NCBI GenBank assembly: GCA_964627255.1
Contig: CAZVIN010000022.1
Span: 1 to 9,188, forward strand
Direction: 5' to 3'
Source of the DNA: CALLJL01 sp964627255
GTDB taxonomy: Bacteria; Acidobacteriota; Aminicenantia; Aminicenantales; CALLJL01
DNA length: 9,188 nucleotides
Shown here one piece after another: positions 5,149 through 9,188 of the stretch (position 1 is the first letter of the stretch; each line of letters begins with the position of its first letter). Under the pieces are notes generated by a model that saw only the letters and a program-made list of their open reading frames with translations, was not told the origin of the DNA and made no database searches. A program made the translations under genes and the position numbers.

Positions 5149-7368
5149 ATGAAGGCAATCTCAGAGTCGGTGCTCAAAGACCATAATTTAACGTTCGAAG
5201 AATATGGCCGAATTACCGCTCTCATCGGTCGAGAGCCAAACCTGACTGAATTGGGCATCTTTTCTCTGATGTGGTCAGAGCATTGCAGTTATAAGAGCTC
5301 AAAAATTCATTTAAGGAATTTGCCCACCACTGGTCCGCGAGTAATTCAAGGACCTGGAGAGAATGCCGGGATAGTCGATATAGATGAGGGCTGGGCGGTG
5401 GTTTTTAAAATCGAATCCCACAACCATCCCTCCTTTATCGAGCCTTTTCAGGGCGCCGCTACGGGCGTGGGCGGCATTCTGAGAGACATTTTTACTATGG
5501 GTGCCAGGCCGGTGGCCCTTCTTGACTCTCTTCGCTTCGGGCCTCTCTCTGACCCCAAAAATAAAGCCATAATGGAAGGCGTCGTCTCGGGTATATCTTC
5601 CTACGGGAATTCCGTCGGAGTGCCCACAGTTGGTGGAGAGGCAATATTTCATCCTTGTTATAGCCTCAATCCCTTAGTTAATGTTTTTTGCTTAGGGCTA
5701 GCCAGGAAAGAAAAAATTTTCTACGCCCGAGCTGGTTCTCCAGGCAATGCCGTCATCTATGTCGGCGCAAAGACTGGTCGAGACGGTATTCATGGCGCCA
5801 CCATGGCCTCGGCTGAATTCGGCCGGGAGACAGAGCATAAAAGACCCAATGTTCAGGTCGGTGACCCCTTTAAAGAAAAGCTTCTCCTCGAAGCCTGCTT
5901 AGAAGTGATGGAAAAGGGGCTGATCGTGGGCATCCAAGACATGGGCGCGGCTGGCCTCACTTGTTCCACGACCGAGATTGCCGCCAAATCCGGCACGGGC
6001 ATAAGGGTTAACCTGGACCTCGTTCCGCAGCGCGAGCTGGATATGACTCCCTACGAAATCATGCTCTCCGAGTCTCAGGAAAGGATGTTGATTATAGCCA
6101 GGCCAGAAAAGGTGGCTGAGGTTATCGAGGTGTTTGCCAAGTGGGACCTGGATGCTATCGTTATCGGAGAGATAACCAAAAGCGGTCATTTGGAAGTTAT
6201 TTTTAAAGGAGAAAAGGTAGTAGATGTCCCGGTTTCCGCGGTGGTTGACCTCTGTCCTGTTTATGACCGAGCTCGAGAAAAACCTCCGACCCTCCCTGCC
6301 TTAAATAAGCTGGACATAGAGGCCTTAGATTGGAGGCAGGATTTTAACCATACTTTCTTAACTTTGCTGACCCACCCCAATATTGCTAACAAGGAGTGGA
6401 TTTTCCGGCAATATGACCATATGGTCCAAACAAACACTGTCCTTCTTCCTGGCGCTGATGCCGCTGTCCTGAGGCTAAAAGGTTCCAAGAAGCTTTTGGC
6501 CATGACCCTCGACGGCAACGGCCTTTATTGTTATCTTAACCCCAGGCAGGGGGGGAAAATTGCCGTGGCGGAAGCGCTTCGCAACCTGGCTTGTGTGGGG
6601 GCAACACCCTTAGGTATAACCAACTGCCTTAACTTCGGCAACCCCGAAAAGCCGGAAATCATGTGGCAATTTGCAGAAGTGGTGGCCGGTATGGCTGAGG
6701 CTTGCCGCTTTTTTGAGGTTCCAGTAACAGGGGGAAATGTGAGCTTTTATAATGAAACCGAAGGAAGACCGATTTATCCCACCCCCGTCATCGGAGCAGT
6801 CGGTTTGATTGAAAGCCTTGATTATCTATGCCAGCCTGGTTTCCAGGAAGAAGGAGAGCTGGTGGCGCTGGCCGGGGAAAACAAAGAAGAGTTGGGGGGC
6901 AGCTTATATTTACAACTGAGGTTCGGGTTAGAAAAAGGAATGCCTCCTGAAATTGACCTGGGAGCAGAAAAGCGGCTGCACTTTTTTGTGCGGGAAGCCA
7001 TCAAAAAAGGATGGCTGAGTTCGGTTCATGATACTTCTGAGGGCGGGCTGGCCATCGCTTTGGCCGAAAGCTCCTTCCTCAGCCCGCAGAAATTGGGTTT
7101 TGAAGTGAAGCTCAACGACTCCCTCCGACCCGACGCTCTCCTCTTTGGCGAATGCCAATCAAGAATGGTCCTCAGTTTTAAAGAAGAAAATTTCGAAGCC
7201 CTGGAAGCCTTGGCTCAAGAAATGGCTGTGCCTCTTAAGGTTTTAGGAAGGGTGAAGGGAGACTATCTCCGCATTTACCATCACGGGAGCCTCCTGGTCG
7301 ACATCCCTTTATCTGAGGCTTATCTCGCCTGGAAAGAATCGCTAAATAAAGCCATGGCGATTGGCTAA
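5149..7368 (+). CDS. purL: Phosphoribosylformylglycinamidine synthase, PurL subunit
   Basis: PurL is the ATP-dependent synthase that aminates FGAR to FGAM using ammonia from PurQ. At 739 residues it is the small PurL type that works with separate PurS and PurQ (B. subtilis about 742). The first half carries SEHCSYK (43-49) with the family's active-site His, KIESHNHPS (87-95), the glycine-rich GAATGVGGILRDIF (102-115) and DMGAAGLTCS (264-273). The second half repeats the fold, with TGGNVSFYNE (527-536), HDTSEGGL (627-634) and GECQSRM (667-673). No frame break is visible. The ATG at 5149 has TTAGGA 7 nt upstream. It is separated from purQ by an unusually long spacer and followed after 13 bp by an outer-membrane protein gene. 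Confidence 0.97.
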   Translation: MKAISESVLKDHNLTFEEYGRITALIGREPNLTELGIFSLMWSEHCSYKSSKIHLRNLPTTGPRVIQGPGENAGIVDIDEGWAVVFKIESHNHPSFIEPFQGAATGVGGILRDIFTMGARPVALLDSLRFGPLSDPKNKAIMEGVVSGISSYGNSVGVPTVGGEAIFHPCYSLNPLVNVFCLGLARKEKIFYARAGSPGNAVIYVGAKTGRDGIHGATMASAEFGRETEHKRPNVQVGDPFKEKLLLEACLEVMEKGLIVGIQDMGAAGLTCSTTEIAAKSGTGIRVNLDLVPQRELDMTPYEIMLSESQERMLIIARPEKVAEVIEVFAKWDLDAIVIGEITKSGHLEVIFKGEKVVDVPVSAVVDLCPVYDRAREKPPTLPALNKLDIEALDWRQDFNHTFLTLLTHPNIANKEWIFRQYDHMVQTNTVLLPGADAAVLRLKGSKKLLAMTLDGNGLYCYLNPRQGGKIAVAEALRNLACVGATPLGITNCLNFGNPEKPEIMWQFAEVVAGMAEACRFFEVPVTGGNVSFYNETEGRPIYPTPVIGAVGLIESLDYLCQPGFQEEGELVALAGENKEELGGSLYLQLRFGLEKGMPPEIDLGAEKRLHFFVREAIKKGWLSSVHDTSEGGLAIALAESSFLSPQKLGFEVKLNDSLRPDALLFGECQSRMVLSFKEENFEALEALAQEMAVPLKVLGRVKGDYLRIYHHGSLLVDIPLSEAYLAWKESLNKAMAIG

Positions 7369-7373
7369 GGTGG
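7367..7373 (+). promoter_or_regulatory. Shine-Dalgarno site supporting a TTG start of the beta-barrel gene
   Basis: AAGGTGG overlaps the purL stop codon and lies 8 nt before the TTG at 7382. Because no ATG or GTG is available before the hydrophobic signal segment, this site supports TTG initiation. Confidence 0.55.
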
Positions 7374-7381
7374 TTTAAAAA

Positions 7382-8248
7382 TTGAGGAGAAAAAGGGGGC
7401 AACTAACATTAACCCTTTCCCTCTCTTTTCTTTTTTTGCTTCTTCCTTTCCGGTTAAGGGGCGTCGAGGTTTCCTTTATCCTGGCTGGAGGTTTCAGCAA
7501 TTCTTCTTTCAACCTCGTCAATCGAAGTTTAGAAGGCTGGGCGGAAAAAATTAACCGCGAGGCCTCCCTCGCCGGATGGGAAATCAACCAGGGTTCAAGA
7601 GCGCAGCTTAAAAACGGAATAGAGACTGAATTGGGAGTCCTCGTCCGCTTAAGCTCGAGATTCGCCTTTTCTTTAAGCTCTGGGTTCGTTCATTTTGAGC
7701 TCAGCGAAAAAGATACTTCTCAGGTTGTCAAAAAAGAAGCTGAAACCTACGTCTATTCTCGGCCAACGAAGGCCAGCGCCATTCCTTTTTCTTTAAGTTT
7801 ATTCTATTTTCATCCGCTTAACGCCAACCTGCGCCTCTATCTTAAGGCAGGAGGCGGGCTCCTTTTTGGCCGTTACATTGACCGGGAGGCAAACCGTCGC
7901 CAGGTTGACTTGAAGTATGTCTACCCCACCTATCAAAACGCCACCGCTACTTCGCCTCTGCTTCAGGCCGGAGGCGGGCTTCATTTTCAGCCGGAAGCTT
8001 CGATGGGCTTTTTTATTGAATTTAGCTACCGATTGGTCAGGATGACAGCCTTTGAAGGGAGGAACAAAGCTGGGGCTCAAGGCCCGCTTGAGTACTACGA
8101 GGAATATCTTCCCCAGTTTGATTTTTGGCAACCCCGAGTGGTTATCCTTACCACTGAGCCTGACCCGCAATTAATACGTTCTAAGCAGCGGGCGGTCGTT
8201 GATTTCAGCGGGTTTTCAGCTAAAATAGGCATAACTGCCAAATTTTAA
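7382..8248 (+). CDS. Predicted outer-membrane beta-barrel protein
   Basis: I do not recognise a specific family. The 288-residue product begins with a basic MRRKRG, then a hydrophobic stretch (about 8-23), consistent with a signal peptide cut near residue 27. The mature part has alternating polar/hydrophobic strands with aromatic girdles, such as FAFSLSSGFVHFEL (94-107), FSLSLFYF (136-143) and GFFIEFSYRL (209-218). It ends KIGITAKF with a C-terminal Phe, as needed for outer-membrane insertion by the Bam machinery. The motif AGGGL occurs twice, 40 residues apart (156-160 and 196-200), in what look like paired strands. The start is TTG; the first seven codons supply the positive n-region. It sits in the purine operon 13 bp after purL and 21 bp before purN. 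It could be a small porin or an assembly or structural protein; the substrate is unknown. Confidence 0.72.
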   Translation: MRRKRGQLTLTLSLSFLFLLLPFRLRGVEVSFILAGGFSNSSFNLVNRSLEGWAEKINREASLAGWEINQGSRAQLKNGIETELGVLVRLSSRFAFSLSSGFVHFELSEKDTSQVVKKEAETYVYSRPTKASAIPFSLSLFYFHPLNANLRLYLKAGGGLLFGRYIDREANRRQVDLKYVYPTYQNATATSPLLQAGGGLHFQPEASMGFFIEFSYRLVRMTAFEGRNKAGAQGPLEYYEEYLPQFDFWQPRVVILTTEPDPQLIRSKQRAVVDFSGFSAKIGITAKF

Positions 8249-8269
8249 CCCTTTCTGGGTGGAGAAAAC

Positions 8270-8911
8270 ATGGCTGAAGAAATTTTCCGCAGTCCCAAGA
8301 AAAGGGGTCGTATTGCTGTTTTTCTTTCTGGCCGAGGCTCCAATTTTCGGGCGATCCATGACGCTATCCTCGAAGGTCGAATTAACGCTGACATCATCCT
8401 TGTTTTCAGCAACCGCGCTGAGGCCCCAGGCATAGCCATAGCACGAGAAAGGGGTTTGGAAACCCTGATTCTTAACCCCAAACTTTTTCCCAATCGAGAG
8501 GAGTATGACCGCGAAATCCTCAAGGAATTGCTCAAAAGAGAGGTCGACCTAATCTGCTTGGCCGGTTACATGAGGATTCTTACGCCAGTTCTTTGCCAGG
8601 CCTTCCGCCATCGCATCGTGAACATTCACCCTGCCCTCCTTCCGTCCTTTCCGGGGTTGGAGGCGCAGAAACAAGCTCTCGAGTGGGGCGTTAAATACTC
8701 CGGGGCTACAGTTCATTTTGTCTCCGAGCAGGTCGACATGGGACCGATCATCCTCCAGGCAGTTGTCCCTGTACTTCAAGATGATACCGAAGATACTCTG
8801 GCTGAGAGGATTCTGAAAGAAGAACACCGAATTTACCCCGAGGCCGTGCGGCTCTTTTTCGAAGGGAAACTCGAAGTGCGAGGCCGGCGAGTTTTTGTTC
8901 TCGATTCTTAA
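8270..8911 (+). CDS. purN: Phosphoribosylglycinamide formyltransferase
   Basis: PurN transfers a formyl group from 10-formyltetrahydrofolate to GAR, giving FGAR, the substrate of PurS/PurQ/PurL. The 213-residue protein has the phosphate loop SGRGSNF (20-26), AGYMRIL (98-104) and the catalytic trio Asn118, His120 (NIHPALLPSFPG) and Asp156 (EQVDMGPII). Length matches the E. coli enzyme (212), with a slightly longer N-terminus (MAEEIFRSPKKRG). The ATG at 8270 has GGTGGAG 5 nt upstream. It follows the beta-barrel gene by 21 bp and so very likely shares its transcript. Formate-dependent PurT is excluded by these motifs. Confidence 0.97.
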   Translation: MAEEIFRSPKKRGRIAVFLSGRGSNFRAIHDAILEGRINADIILVFSNRAEAPGIAIARERGLETLILNPKLFPNREEYDREILKELLKREVDLICLAGYMRILTPVLCQAFRHRIVNIHPALLPSFPGLEAQKQALEWGVKYSGATVHFVSEQVDMGPIILQAVVPVLQDDTEDTLAERILKEEHRIYPEAVRLFFEGKLEVRGRRVFVLDS

Positions 8912-8973
8912 TTTTTAAGGCGGGCCCTTTTCTCCCCTTTTGAGCTATTTTCATAGGGATGAGGAGAGAGAAA

Positions 8974-9188
8974 ATGAACTCCAATGACCTCAAACTGCTG
9001 GCCAAGGAACATTTTGATTATCTCAAGAAAGGCACGGTCGAAATCATCCAGGAAGAGGAACTTCTTAACCGGTTGGAGCGGTCACTTCGCCAGCACCAAC
9101 CGCTTCGGGTTAAAGCGGGGTTTGACCCGACAGCTCCTGATATCCATCTTGGCCACACCGTTCTTTTAAGAAAGATGAAACACTTCCA
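8974..9188 (+). CDS. tyrS: Tyrosyl-tRNA synthetase, N-terminal part (partial)
   Basis: TyrS attaches tyrosine to tRNA-Tyr. Only the first 71 codons are in the window. They include the class I signature in KAGFDPTAPDIHLGHTVLL (47-65), where HLGH (58-61) is the HIGH-type ATP-binding motif. The FDPTAPDIHLGH form is typical of the TyrZ-like branch of bacterial TyrRS; TrpRS is a less likely reading. The ATG at 8974 has AGGAG 7 nt upstream. The 62-bp gap after purN has no clear terminator and is too short for a T-box leader, so read-through from the purine operon is plausible. Confidence 0.92.
   Translation, partial: MNSNDLKLLAKEHFDYLKKGTVEIIQEEELLNRLERSLRQHQPLRVKAGFDPTAPDIHLGHTVLLRKMKHF

Noticed and set aside
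5311..5652. Minus-strand open frame inside purL
   Set aside because: It is antisense to highly conserved PurL motifs and has no recognisable protein features or ribosome site.
7844..7990. Similar GGAGGCGGGCT segments as a DNA repeat or insertion mark
   Set aside because: The two copies are short and encode the same AGGGL protein motif in paired beta strands, so protein-level similarity explains them.
7799..8170. Minus-strand 123-codon open frame inside the beta-barrel gene
   Set aside because: The opposite strand has a coherent signal peptide, strand pattern and C-terminal Phe, with operon spacing; the antisense frame has none of these.
8912..8973. T-box leader or intrinsic terminator before tyrS
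   Set aside because: 62 bp is too short for a T-box, and GGGCCC with following Ts has no loop and so does not form a usable terminator hairpin.

Overview
The window comes from a diderm bacterium of moderate G+C content. The envelope evidence is a gene with a signal sequence and a C-terminal Phe beta-barrel ending, plus a periplasmic Spy/CpxP-type protein. I cannot name the organism. The mix of a Firmicutes/Thermotoga-style PurS-PurQ-PurL enzyme with an outer membrane would fit a deep-branching Gram-negative lineage (Aminicenantes/Acidobacteriota-like phyla are guesses only).

Left part (about 1-671, minus strand): a tRNA-tuf operon in the order tRNA-Thr(UGU), tRNA-Tyr(GUA), tRNA-Gly(UCC), tRNA-Thr(GGU), tuf (EF-Tu, cut by the window edge). 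This is the same order and the same anticodons as thrU-tyrU-glyT-thrT-tufB of Escherichia coli. A TTGACA-N17-TAGGAT promoter lies upstream, with a small palindrome in its spacer. None of the four tRNAs encodes its CCA end.

Middle-left (689-2497, minus strand): a tight three-gene envelope-stress cassette. An ECF sigma factor is followed after 3 bp by a membrane anti-sigma factor with a zinc-binding ZAS domain, then by an exported Spy/CpxP-like protein with two LTxxQ motifs. The anti-sigma factor has a strikingly acidic, Trp-rich extracytoplasmic tail. The likely logic is that the Spy-like protein senses or buffers an envelope signal, the anti-sigma factor relays it across the membrane, and the sigma factor is released.

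Right part (2688-8911, plus strand): a purine operon purB-purS-purQ-purL-(beta-barrel protein)-purN. It starts from a TTGACA-N17-TATCAT promoter that also shows the purB start is at 2738. PurN makes FGAR, PurS/PurQ/PurL convert it to FGAM, and PurB acts later (SAICAR lyase and adenylosuccinate lyase). Compared with the Bacillus order purB-C-S-Q-L-F-M-N, purC is missing before purS, and an outer-membrane protein gene sits where purF-purM would be. After purN comes the start of tyrS (tyrosyl-tRNA synthetase), cut by the right edge.

No mobile element, CRISPR array, riboswitch or convincing intrinsic terminator was seen. Most of the window is conserved housekeeping. The parts most worth attention are the sigma/anti-sigma/Spy-like cassette and the beta-barrel gene inside the purine operon.
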